This document shows, piece after piece, positions 1 through 8,900 of a DNA stretch of 64,000 nucleotides. Source of the DNA: Flavobacteriaceae bacterium (GTDB lineage: Bacteria; Bacteroidota; Bacteroidia; Flavobacteriales; Flavobacteriaceae); NCBI GenBank assembly GCA_028281065.1, contig JANQKN010000190.1:1-64000 (forward strand), written 5' to 3'. The notes beneath the pieces were generated by a model. That model saw nothing but the letters and a program-made list of their open reading frames with translations, did no database searches and was not told the origin of the DNA. Numbering within the stretch: the stretch's first letter is position 1; every line of letters starts with the position of its first letter. Made by a program: the position numbers and the translations under genes.

Positions 1-1
1 G

Positions 2-679
2 GGGGGTGTGTATTCAGGCCCTGGCGTTACAGATAAAGGGAATGGAATCCATTTTTCTTTCGATCCAGCTGTTGCAGGTATTGGAGAGCATGAAATTACG
101 TATAGCTTAGCGGAAACTCCCTGTTTTCCTGCTTTTGAAGCGACTAGACTGGTAGAAGTAGGCGAAGACACCGAGCCACCTCGTATGAATTGCATTGAAG
201 ATAATACCCAAAGCTATATTGCCATGTATGGGTTCGAGTTACCCGACTATACCGAGGAGGTGTTTATACAAGATGACTGCTCTGGTTTTGTAATGGAACG
301 AATTACCCAAAAACCCAAAGCGGGAACATTGTTAAGTAAAGGGATTGTTGAGGTTACAATTGAAGCCGAGGATCCAGCAGGCAACATTTCAAGCTGTAGT
401 TTTAACCTTAGTTTGATAGAAATTAATGACTTTGGGGGGTTTCAATTTGGGGTTATTCCAAACCCAGCTGTTTCGCATGTCACTATAGATAATCCATCTT
501 TGATACATATCGACGAGTATCATGTTTGGAATCTTTTAGGTGAAAAAGTAATTTCCGAGAAGATTAATGCCAAACAGGGGGCCATTACCATTCCCATGGA
601 AACATTACAACAAGGGATGTATTTCTTATCCATCGATTTCGAAAATACAAGGGAAACCTTTAGGATTATCAAAAACTAG
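2..679 (+). CDS. C-terminal part of a T9SS-secreted protein (5' end outside window)
   Basis: The open frame runs in from the window edge with no start codon, so only the last ~226 residues are visible. They hold three pieces. First is a glycine-rich module (GGVYSGPGVTD then FDPAVAGIGEHEITY) that recurs almost unchanged in the two M36 peptidases downstream. Second is a HYR/Ig-like domain with the EDTEPPRMNC and EDPAGNISSC signatures. Third is a type A T9SS sorting domain (GVIPNPAVSHVTI, LLGEKVIS, QQGMYFLSI). The product is therefore probably a surface or secreted protein. The shared module suggests a paralogue of the M36 enzymes, but no catalytic part is visible, so its activity is unknown. 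Its TAG stop overlaps the TAG stop of the opposing anti-sigma gene. Confidence 0.85.
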   Translation, partial: GGVYSGPGVTDKGNGIHFSFDPAVAGIGEHEITYSLAETPCFPAFEATRLVEVGEDTEPPRMNCIEDNTQSYIAMYGFELPDYTEEVFIQDDCSGFVMERITQKPKAGTLLSKGIVEVTIEAEDPAGNISSCSFNLSLIEINDFGGFQFGVIPNPAVSHVTIDNPSLIHIDEYHVWNLLGEKVISEKINAKQGAITIPMETLQQGMYFLSIDFENTRETFRIIKN

Positions 680-1461
680 GGTGCAACGGTCCCAAGGGCA
701 TACAACTGATCCAGTGTAGGACTTTCACTTCCGCCTTCGGGTTCTAAAGTAATTCCAAATGCCTCAGGAGTAGGGATATTTTCAACTTTAAAGAATTTGC
801 TTTCGGTCGTTTCAAAATCGGAGAGCAGGCCAATACTACTAGGCGTAAGAGGTTCCAACTTTAAGGACCAAACCTGGTATACTTTTCCTTTGGGAGGAGT
901 AGGTAAGCCTTGGGCATCTATATAAGCAATATCTTCAGCTTCGTTATAATACACGGTAACATAAGCATCTGGGGATACGGCAACATTTCCAGGAAGGTTT
1001 ACTGTTTCAAAATCACGCGAACGTACTATTTGTAACAGTTGGTTGGTTTCGGCCAATTCTACTCCCTGTAATTCTATCTGTTCTTTCAGTAGTTCATTTT
1101 GGGTAGTGCTTTCTTCCAACTGTTCTTTTAAGTCACCGTTGTTTTTCATCATCCAGAAAAGCCCCAAGAAACATAGAATAGCAGCGGCCCATCCAGTTAT
1201 GGAACTCCAGTTCCTTTTTCTAGTGGTTATGGGTATAGTTTTTTCTGTTTGCTCTTTTATACCCGTCCAAACACTGTCCGGAACCCTACCGCCTGTAGCT
1301 TCCGAAAGCTTGATCAAGGACAATTCTATTTGTTCTATTTCAGAAACCAAATCAGGATAACGGGCAATAGCATCCTCTACCAAGAGAGTTTCTTCTTGGG
1401 TAAGGGAACCGGTTACGTATAGTTCCAATAATCCAGATGCTATGATTTCCTCACGGGTCAT
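676..1461 (-). CDS. Anti-sigma factor, RskA-like, single transmembrane
   Basis: This 261-residue protein should sequester the ECF sigma factor encoded just upstream and release it on an envelope signal. Residues ~1-75 form an acidic helical anti-sigma/zinc-finger-like region (ASGLLELYVTGSLT) without an obvious Cys/His zinc site. A transmembrane helix lies near residues 88-106 (GWAAAILCFLGLFWMM). A coiled-coil stretch follows (LKEQLEESTTQNELLKEQIE), then a periplasmic RskA-type C-terminal domain (YQVWSLKLEPLTPSSIGLL). Its ATG overlaps the sigma factor stop by 4 nt (ATGA), so the pair is translationally coupled. The pairing and order are typical of SigK/RskA systems in Bacteroidota. What signal it senses cannot be read from sequence. 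Confidence 0.9.
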   Translation of the reverse strand: MTREEIIASGLLELYVTGSLTQEETLLVEDAIARYPDLVSEIEQIELSLIKLSEATGGRVPDSVWTGIKEQTEKTIPITTRKRNWSSITGWAAAILCFLGLFWMMKNNGDLKEQLEESTTQNELLKEQIELQGVELAETNQLLQIVRSRDFETVNLPGNVAVSPDAYVTVYYNEAEDIAYIDAQGLPTPPKGKVYQVWSLKLEPLTPSSIGLLSDFETTESKFFKVENIPTPEAFGITLEPEGGSESPTLDQLYALGTVAP

Positions 1462-2000
1462 ACGGTATCGTCCTTCACTTTGTTACGCAATTCATTAATA
1501 CAATTTCTTGCCCGGGTTTTAAGGGTACCCAACGGGCTGTTCATTTCTTTGGCTGCCTCTACTTGGGTAAATCCCTTAAAGTAAAGCAAATCTATAATTT
1601 GAATACAAATAGGCTTAAGAGCTTCCACAAATTTCCGTATCCCCAAGGCATCCATTTTTTTGGATAAGTTGTCATGCCCCGACAATATATCTACGAAATT
1701 TTCGGTAGCAAGGTTTTTGTTGGAATTCTTAAAATCTTTGGATCGGGTCCTGTCTATGGCGGCATTTCTGGCAATGTTCAATAACCAAGTGTAAAAACGG
1801 CCTTTGCCTACTGTATAGGAACTACAGTTGTTCCAAACTTTTACAAAAACATCCTGAACAACCTCTTCGGTTAATTCACGATCCCTAAGGATGGCATAAA
1901 TTACCCCCTGGATAGCTCCAGAATACATTTGGTAAATGTCAGCAAATGCTTTTTCATCTCCTTGCTGCATTTTTTGGATCAAATGGTTGGGTTGGTTCAT
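1458..2000 (-). CDS. ECF RNA polymerase sigma factor (SigK/RpoE-like)
   Basis: This 180-residue sigma-70 family protein has only regions 2 and 4. Region 2 covers about residues 20-95 (LTEEVVQDVFVKVW, then FYTWLLNIARNAAIDRTRS). Region 4 covers about 120-175, with the helix-turn-helix GFTQVEAAKEMNSPLGTLKTR. It directs RNA polymerase to a stress or envelope regulon under control of the membrane anti-sigma factor encoded directly downstream. The start is the ATG at 2000, about 0.39 kb from the divergent M36 gene. A 14-bp dyad lies 143 nt upstream. Whether this sigma factor controls the adjacent secreted peptidases is only suggested by position; the M36 promoters look like ordinary housekeeping promoters. 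Confidence 0.93.
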   Translation of the reverse strand: MNQPNHLIQKMQQGDEKAFADIYQMYSGAIQGVIYAILRDRELTEEVVQDVFVKVWNNCSSYTVGKGRFYTWLLNIARNAAIDRTRSKDFKNSNKNLATENFVDILSGHDNLSKKMDALGIRKFVEALKPICIQIIDLLYFKGFTQVEAAKEMNSPLGTLKTRARNCINELRNKVKDDTV

Positions 2001-2142
2001 GTATTAATTCGCCTAGGGTAGTACAATATAGCTAAAATAAGCTGGATATTTTTCTTTCAGACTTAGTTATTCCATACCTGTTTAAAGAAGGGGACTACAA
2101 CGATAATCATTGATGGTTTTTGACTGAAATTTCATTCATCTG

Positions 2143-2156
2143 TTATGCACGCATAA
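2143..2156. promoter_or_regulatory. 14-bp dyad TTATGCACGCATAA, MarR-box look-alike
   Basis: Two 6-nt arms (TTATGC/GCATAA) flank a 2-nt centre. The sequence matches the perfect palindrome upstream of the MarR-family fad regulator (TTATGCATGCATAA within 39489-39506) at 13 of 14 positions. It lies 143 nt upstream of the sigma factor start and 233 nt upstream of the M36 start. Binding by that MarR protein is inference. Confidence 0.45.
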
Positions 2157-2307
2157 AGGAAATTTACAAACTAAGTTTCCCTATGGTGTTACTAGGGTAT
2201 TTTAAGTAATTTACAGTAAAACCGCATATTTTTTATAGAATTCTAACTATTAGTAGGTTAAAGGCTATGAAAAATGAAGAAAATAGGGGTTGAAAATGTG
2301 GATTTTG

Positions 2308-2339
2308 TTTGTGGTATGAATTCTATTTTGGTAGATTTG
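2308..2339 (+). promoter_or_regulatory. Promoter of first M36 gene (TTTG-N20-TAGATTTG)
   Basis: TTTG at 2308-2311 and TAGATTTG at 2332-2339 are separated by exactly 20 nt. This is a perfect fit to the Bacteroidota consensus TTTG-N19/21-TANNTTTG. The same boxes with the same spacing precede the second M36 gene. Confidence 0.85.
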
Positions 2340-2388
2340 CGGGAAGTTGAAATCCCATATTGTTTAGTATTAATTTAAAATTTTAACT

Positions 2389-5300
2389 ATGAGAAAACTT
2401 ACCATGCGAATATTCAGTGCACTTCTGTTTTGTGCACCGGCTATGGTATTTGCGCAGAATGCTCAGCAAGCTGTTGACCAACAGGTAAACGAATTGCTGC
2501 AAAAGAACAAGATTACCGCTCAAGATGCCGAGTGGGTAATCAATGACCAACACACGAGTAGAACCAGTGGGGTTCACCACGTATATTACCGTCAAGTTAT
2601 CAACGGACTTGAGGTGTATGGTAGTGAGTCTAGTGTTCACCTTTTATCCAATGGCGAGGTTATAAAGGCAAACACAAAGTTCGTTAACTCACAAAAACTA
2701 AAGGGGATTGCTTCAGCTACACCAAGCCTTACGGCTACGCAGGCTGTGGAAAGTGCAGCGAATCACTTTAACTACGTGATTACGGAATCAATCACCGAGA
2801 TTTCTTCACTTAACGATATAGCACAATCCAAAGTGCTTTCCGATGGAGGAATTTCCCTAATGGATATCCCAGCTAAGTTGATTTACCACGTAAACGATGC
2901 CAATGAGCTTCGTCTTACTTGGGATATTTCTATTCAGGAAATTACTGGACACGACTGGTGGAATGTTTTTGTGGATGCCCAAAATGGTGCTATCGTAAAC
3001 CAAGTAACTTGGATGTCTTCTTGTAATTTCGATCATGAGCATGGAGAGCACCCAAATGGAGGTCTTAACTACCACAAAAACCTTTACGACATGCCTAACT
3101 ATGGTAAAAATACAGTAGAGAATGCTCCTACTTCCATGGCGGCCAATACGTATGAGGTATTCCCAGTTCCTGTCGAAAGTCCTTACTATACGGCTCCTAT
3201 CGGAACCCGTACTGTAGTAACCGATCCTGCTCACCCAACAGCTTCTCCTTTTGGATGGCATGATACCGACGGGTCTCCAGGTGCTGAGTTTACAGTAACC
3301 GAAGGAAACAACACAGATACTTTTGAAAATGGAGATAACGTAGGTTATCAAGCAGACGGTGGACCTACCTTGGATTTCGTAGGTTTTCCATTCGATATCG
3401 ATTACGGACCTGGAACTCAATATGAAGATGCTTCTTTAACCAACCTTTTCTACTGGACCAATGTATGTCACGATATTAAGTACATCTATGGTTTCGACGA
3501 GGCTTCTGGTAACTTCCAGGTAAACAACTATGGAAACGGTGGTGCTGGTGGAGATTCTGTAAATGCAGAGTGTCAAGACGGTGCTGGTACTTGTAATGCA
3601 ACTATGGGTACACCTCCAGATGGAAGTAGCCCTAACATGTCTATGTTTGTCTGTGGTGACAAAGATGGAAGTTTCGATAACTTGGTAATCGTTCACGAAT
3701 ATACGCACGGTACTTCTAACCGTTTAACTGGAGGACCTGGTAACGTAGGTTGTTTGAACAACTCCGAGCAAATGGGAGAAGGATGGAGTGACTGGTATGG
3801 AGTTGTATTCACTATCGAGCCTAGTGATATGGGAACTGACTCAAGAGGAGTTGGTACATACCTATTCGATCAAGGACCTGGAGGTCCTGGAATCCGTCCA
3901 TTCCCTTACAGTACAGATATGGGTGTTAACCCACAAACGTATGGAGATATCGGAGGATTGTCTATTCCTCACGGTGTAGGTTCTGTATGGTGTACCATGC
4001 TTTGGGAAGTAACTTGGGATCTTATCGATACTCACGGATACGATCCAGACTTCTATAACTTCACAGGAGATGTTGCTCAAGATGCAGGTAACATCCAAGC
4101 GATTGCTTTGGTTACCGAAGCAATGAAATTACAACCTTGTGGCCCTGGATTCGTAGATGGAAGGGACGCTATCTTAGCTGCCGATGCAGCTCTATATGGT
4201 GGAGCTAACGAGTGTCTTATCTGGGATGCTTTTGCTAGAAGAGGTCTAGGATTTAGTGCTGACCAAGGAAGTCCTAACAGTACTACCGATGGTACAGAAG
4301 CATTTGACTCTCCAGTACCATCCCTTAACACTGCTGAAGAAGTATGTGTTGGACAAGGAACTCAAGTTTACGGAGGTGGTACTCCTGTAGGAGGGGTATA
4401 CAGTGGTCCTGGTGTTACCGATAATGGTAACGGTGTAGACTATACCTTCGATCCTGCTGCTGCTGGAATCGGAACTCACACTATTACTTATGATGTAGTA
4501 GCTGCTTGTGCTTCTGGAGCTGTTACCGACGAGATTGAAGTAACCGACGATATTCCAGAAGTAATTTGTCAAGACCATACTTTAGAATTGGACGCTAACG
4601 GTCAAGCGACTCTAGAGCTTGATGACGTAGTAGTAAATATTATTCCTGGTGGAATCGAAGTAGATCAGACAGGTACTTTTGCACCTATCGACATCACTGC
4701 TACCGGAACTACTGTTTCTTTAGGAGATGACGATACTTCTGCTGCATTGCCAGTAGGATTCGACTTCTTCTTCTTCGGAAACACATACACAGAATTCTAC
4801 ATCTCTTCTAACGGATTCTTGTTCTTCGACGCAGGAACCGATGATGGATGTTGTTCTGGAAACCCAATCCCGCAAGCGGATGGAATTGATAATATCATTG
4901 CTTTTGCTTGGAATGATATTGATCCAACTTCTGGAGGAACGATTCGCTACGAAACCGTAGGAACGGCTCCAGACCGTAAGTTGGTAATGGAGTTTGACGC
5001 TGTACCTTACTTTGGATCCTCTAATACGGTAACCACACAAGTTCATATGTTCGAGGATTCTGGAATTGTGGAAATACACAGTACAAGCATCCCTACCAAC
5101 GGAACTGCAACCCAAGGGGTTGAGAATGGAGATGGCACCCTAGGTATCGCTACTCCAGGAAGAAATTCGAACCCTTGGACAGCTACAGACGACTATGTTC
5201 GTTACTTCTACGCTCCTGGAACTCCTCCAGAGAACTGTGGAACTGCAACCAACATTACTTTGAGTCAGTCCGACTTCGACTGTACCGATTTGGGTGATAC

Positions 5301-5658
5301 TACCATTACAGTTACCATCACAGATGGAAACGGTAACACTGCAGAATGTACTGCCGTAGTAACCGTTACCGATCCTCTTGGAGTTTGTGTTGCTGGAGTG
5401 AACGATAACATCTTGGATCAGCAAGTTGGATTGTTCCCGAACCCAACTTCAGGACAAGTAACTTTGGTAAACAACAGTAACCTACAGTTAACTACTGCTC
5501 GAATTACTGATGTAAACGGAAGAATTATTCAGAACATCGATTTATCTGAAGCTGGAAACACAACAAATCTATCACTAGATAAGTTGGCTTCTGGATTGTA
5601 CTTCGTACAAATCAATACTGAAGATTCAAGCACTGTAAAGAGAATTGTTAAGCAATAA
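2389..5658 (+). CDS. Secreted M36 (fungalysin) zinc metallopeptidase with T9SS sorting domain, copy A
   Basis: This is a 1089-residue exported endopeptidase. A signal peptide (cleaved near VFAQ, residue ~22) leads into an FTP/PepSY-type propeptide (~25-210) that should act as chaperone and inhibitor. The M36 domain has the zinc site HEYTH at 436-440 and the third ligand Glu464 in EGWSD. After ~660 come a glycine-rich module (GGVYSGPGVTD) and a HYR/Ig-like domain starting at ~723. That domain is interrupted by ~190 residues of a nidogen-like beta domain (GFDFFFFGNTY, ISSNGFLFFDAG) and resumes at NCGTATNITLS. A type A T9SS domain (FPNPTSGQVTLV, LASGLYFVQI) ends the protein. AAC, TTC and GGA codons are strongly preferred, suggesting high expression. 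It is the first copy of a tandem duplication. Substrate unknown. Confidence 0.95.
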   Translation: MRKLTMRIFSALLFCAPAMVFAQNAQQAVDQQVNELLQKNKITAQDAEWVINDQHTSRTSGVHHVYYRQVINGLEVYGSESSVHLLSNGEVIKANTKFVNSQKLKGIASATPSLTATQAVESAANHFNYVITESITEISSLNDIAQSKVLSDGGISLMDIPAKLIYHVNDANELRLTWDISIQEITGHDWWNVFVDAQNGAIVNQVTWMSSCNFDHEHGEHPNGGLNYHKNLYDMPNYGKNTVENAPTSMAANTYEVFPVPVESPYYTAPIGTRTVVTDPAHPTASPFGWHDTDGSPGAEFTVTEGNNTDTFENGDNVGYQADGGPTLDFVGFPFDIDYGPGTQYEDASLTNLFYWTNVCHDIKYIYGFDEASGNFQVNNYGNGGAGGDSVNAECQDGAGTCNATMGTPPDGSSPNMSMFVCGDKDGSFDNLVIVHEYTHGTSNRLTGGPGNVGCLNNSEQMGEGWSDWYGVVFTIEPSDMGTDSRGVGTYLFDQGPGGPGIRPFPYSTDMGVNPQTYGDIGGLSIPHGVGSVWCTMLWEVTWDLIDTHGYDPDFYNFTGDVAQDAGNIQAIALVTEAMKLQPCGPGFVDGRDAILAADAALYGGANECLIWDAFARRGLGFSADQGSPNSTTDGTEAFDSPVPSLNTAEEVCVGQGTQVYGGGTPVGGVYSGPGVTDNGNGVDYTFDPAAAGIGTHTITYDVVAACASGAVTDEIEVTDDIPEVICQDHTLELDANGQATLELDDVVVNIIPGGIEVDQTGTFAPIDITATGTTVSLGDDDTSAALPVGFDFFFFGNTYTEFYISSNGFLFFDAGTDDGCCSGNPIPQADGIDNIIAFAWNDIDPTSGGTIRYETVGTAPDRKLVMEFDAVPYFGSSNTVTTQVHMFEDSGIVEIHSTSIPTNGTATQGVENGDGTLGIATPGRNSNPWTATDDYVRYFYAPGTPPENCGTATNITLSQSDFDCTDLGDTTITVTITDGNGNTAECTAVVTVTDPLGVCVAGVNDNILDQQVGLFPNPTSGQVTLVNNSNLQLTTARITDVNGRIIQNIDLSEAGNTTNLSLDKLASGLYFVQINTEDSSTVKRIVKQ

Positions 5659-5681
5659 CAATCATCTATAAGTTGAAATTA

Positions 5682-5706
5682 GGCCCCACAATGTGGGGCC
5701 TTTTTT
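5682..5706 (+). terminator. Rho-independent terminator of M36 copy A
   Basis: GGCCCCAC / GTGGGGCC forms an 8-bp GC-rich stem with a 3-nt loop, followed by six T, 24 nt after the stop codon. A second weaker hairpin (CAGTTG-GTTAG-CAACTG then TTTT, 5742-5762) could act as a back-up. Confidence 0.9.
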
Positions 5707-5858
5707 ATGCAATTTATTTACCATGTAGGGCTATTTCATAGCAGTTGGTTAGCAACTGTTTTATGTGATTTTTAAATGTAATAGGACGCTTTTTGTGAGA
5801 TTTTGATTGCAATTGTATTAAAATATGAGAAAAATAGGAGTCTTAAATCCAATTTTCG

Positions 5859-5890
5859 TTTGTACTGCCTATTCTATTTTGGTAGATTTG
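5859..5890 (+). promoter_or_regulatory. Promoter of second M36 gene (TTTG-N20-TAGATTTG)
   Basis: TTTG at 5859-5862 and TAGATTTG at 5883-5890 with a 20-nt spacer, identical in boxes and spacing to the promoter of copy A. The flanking motif CTATTTTGGTAGATTTG is also shared, so the promoter was duplicated along with the gene. Confidence 0.85.
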
Positions 5891-5937
5891 ATTTGAAGAA
5901 AACCCCCTGTGTTTTTAATTAATTTAAAATTGTAACT

Positions 5938-8900
5938 ATGAGAAAACTTACCACGCGAATATTTAGTGGACTGATGCTCTTAGCATCAGCTACGTTATTT
6001 GCACAAAACGCTCAGCAAGCAGTTAGCCAACAGGTGAACGAATTGCTGCAAAAGAACAAGATTACCGCTCAGGATGCCGAGTGGGTAATCAATGACCAAC
6101 ACACGAGTAGAACCAGTGGGGTTCATCACGTATATTACCGTCAAGTAATCAATGGGCTTCAAGTAATAGGTAGTGAATCCAGTGTTCACATTGCATCCAA
6201 TGGCGAGGTGATAAAAACCAGTAACAGTTTCCTTAACTCAGGGAAGTTAAAAGGGATTGCTTCGGCCACACCTAGTATTACAGCCACACAAGCAGTAGAA
6301 AGTGCTGCCAATCACTTTAACTATGTCATTACGGAGGCAATTACCGAGATTTCTGCGCTTAATGATATAGCACAATCTAAAGTACTTTCCGATGGAGGGA
6401 TTTCTCTAAGGGATATTCCTGTTAAGCTTATTTATCACGTAAACGATGCCAATGAGCTTCGTCTTACTTGGGATCTATCCATACAAGCAGTAACGGCACA
6501 AGAGTGGTGGAATGTTTTTGTAGATGCCCAAACTGGAGCCATTGTAAGCCAAGTTAGCTGGATGTCTTCTTGTAATTTTGAGCATGAGCATGGAGCAGAC
6601 GAGGGTCTTAACTATCATGCAAATCTTTATGATATACCTAACTATGGAAAAGAAGTTGTGGAAAGCGCTCCTGCTTCCATGGCGGCCAATACCTATGAAG
6701 TATTCCCGATTCCACAAGAGAGCCCTTATTTTTCAACTCCTGCAGGGACCCCAACCGTAGTAACCGATCCAGCCAACGCAACAGCTTCTCCTTTTGGATG
6801 GCATGACACCGATGGTGTAGCTGGGCCTGAGTTTACAACAACCGAAGGAAACAATGTCAATGCTTTTGAAGATGGAGACAACGTAGGGTTTCAACCTGAT
6901 GGTGGTGCAACTTTGGATTTTGTAGGTTTTCCATTCGATATTGAATATACCAATGCGACTCAATTTGAAGACGCTTCTATAACCAACCTATTCTATTGGT
7001 CCAATCTTTGTCACGATATTAAGTACATCTATGGTTTCGACGAAGCTTCCGGTAACTTCCAGGTAAACAATTATGGAAATGGTGGTGTTGGAGGAGACTC
7101 TTGTAATTCACATGGTCAGTCTGGAATTGTTTGTAATGCCTTTATGGGAACACCTCCAGATGGTCAGAGCCCAGATTTAACTATGTTTGTTTGTAATAAT
7201 AATGGCGGATTCAGGGATGGTGATTTCGATAACTTGGTGGTTGTTCACGAATATGGTCACGGTACTTCCATTCGCTTAACCGGAGGAGCTGGAAATGTAG
7301 GTTGTTTGAACAACACCGAACAAATGGGAGAAGGATGGAGCGATTGGTATGGTATCGTATTTACCATCGAGCCTGGAGATACAGGTCCAGATTCAAGAGG
7401 AGTAGGAACTTATTTATTGAACGAAGGGCCTGGAGGCCCAGGTGTTCGCCCAACCCCTTACAGTACCGACTTTGCTATTAACCCAACTACTTATGGCGAT
7501 ATTGGAGGCTTGGCCGTTCCTCACGGAGTGGGATATGCTTGGTCTACCATGCTTTGGGAAATGACATGGGATTTAATTACTGAACACGGATTCGATCCGG
7601 ACGTATATAACTTTACAGGAGATGTAACCCAAGATGCAGGTAACATCCAAGCGATAGCTTTGGTAACCGAAGCATTGAAGTTACAACCATGTAGCCCTGG
7701 ATTCGTAGACGGAAGGGATGCTATCTTAGCTGCTGACGCTGCTATCTATGGTGGAGCCAACGAATGTCTTATCTGGGATGCTTTTGCTAGAAGGGGTCTA
7801 GGATTTAGTGCAGACCAGGGAAGTTCTAATAGTAGTACAGATGGTACCGAAGCATTCGATTCTCCTGTACCAGGCCTTAACACTGCTGAAGAAGTTTGTG
7901 TTGGGCAAGGAGTTCAAACCTATGGAGGTGGAACTCCTGTAGGAGGGGTGTATAGCGGTCCTGGAGTTACCGATAACGGTGATGGACTTACCTACGACTT
8001 CGACCCAGCTGCTGCTGGAATCGGAACCCATACGATATCTTACGATGTAGCCTCTACTTGTGCTACGGGAGCTGCTACCGACGAAATAGAAGTTACTGAC
8101 GACATTCCAGAAGTGGTATGTCAAGACCACACCCTAGAGTTGGATGCCAGTGGACAAGCTACCTTGGAAATCGATGACGTAGTAGCGAACATTGTTCCAG
8201 GAGGTATCGAAGTAGATCAGACAGGTACTTTTGCACCTATCGATATTACGGGTACAGGTGCTACAGTATCCTTAGGAGATGACGATACTTCTGGAGCATT
8301 GCCCATAGGATTCGACTTCTTCTTCTTCGGAAACACTTATACTGACTTCTTCATTTCATCCAATGGATTCTTGTTCTTCGATGCAGGTACCGACAACGGA
8401 TGTTGTGTAGGAGGAACCATTCCTAATGGTGCAGACGGGATCAATAACATTATTGCTTTTGCTTGGGAGGATATTAATCCAACAGCTGGAGGTACCATCC
8501 GCTACGAAACCGTAGGGACAGCTCCAGACCGTAAGTTGGTGATGGAGTTTGATGATGTACCTTTCTTTGGAACTACCAATGGAGTTACAACCCAAGTTCA
8601 TTTGTTTGAGGATTCTGGTATTATTGAAATCCACAGTACCGACATTCCTGCTGCTGATGATAATACCACCCAAGGAGTGGAGAATGGAGATGGTACCGAA
8701 GGTATCGCTACTCCAGGGAGAAATGCCCAGATATGGTCAGCTACCGACGATTATGTACGTTTCTTCTATGCTAACGGAACACCACCAGAAAACTGTGGTG
8801 TGGCTACCGATATTACCTTGAGCCAGTCTGAATTTGACTGTACAGACCTTGGTGATACTACCATTACAGTTACAATAACTGATGCTAATGGTAATACGGC

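Larger units (their letters stand above)
2001..2388. other. Divergent intergenic region between sigma factor and M36 gene
   Basis: This 388-bp stretch has no convincing gene. It holds the 14-bp dyad at 2143-2156 and the M36 promoter at 2308-2339, described separately. The 49 nt between the -7 box and the M36 ATG are AT-rich, with an A/T run before the start and no Shine-Dalgarno sequence. I could not find a clear promoter for the minus-strand sigma gene. Confidence 0.8.

Noticed and set aside
2857-3420. Long open frame on the minus strand inside M36 copy A (and similar ones in copy B)
   Set aside because: It is antisense to a clear coding region with strong codon bias, has no signal of a protein family, and similar antisense frames appear wherever the biased codons avoid stops.
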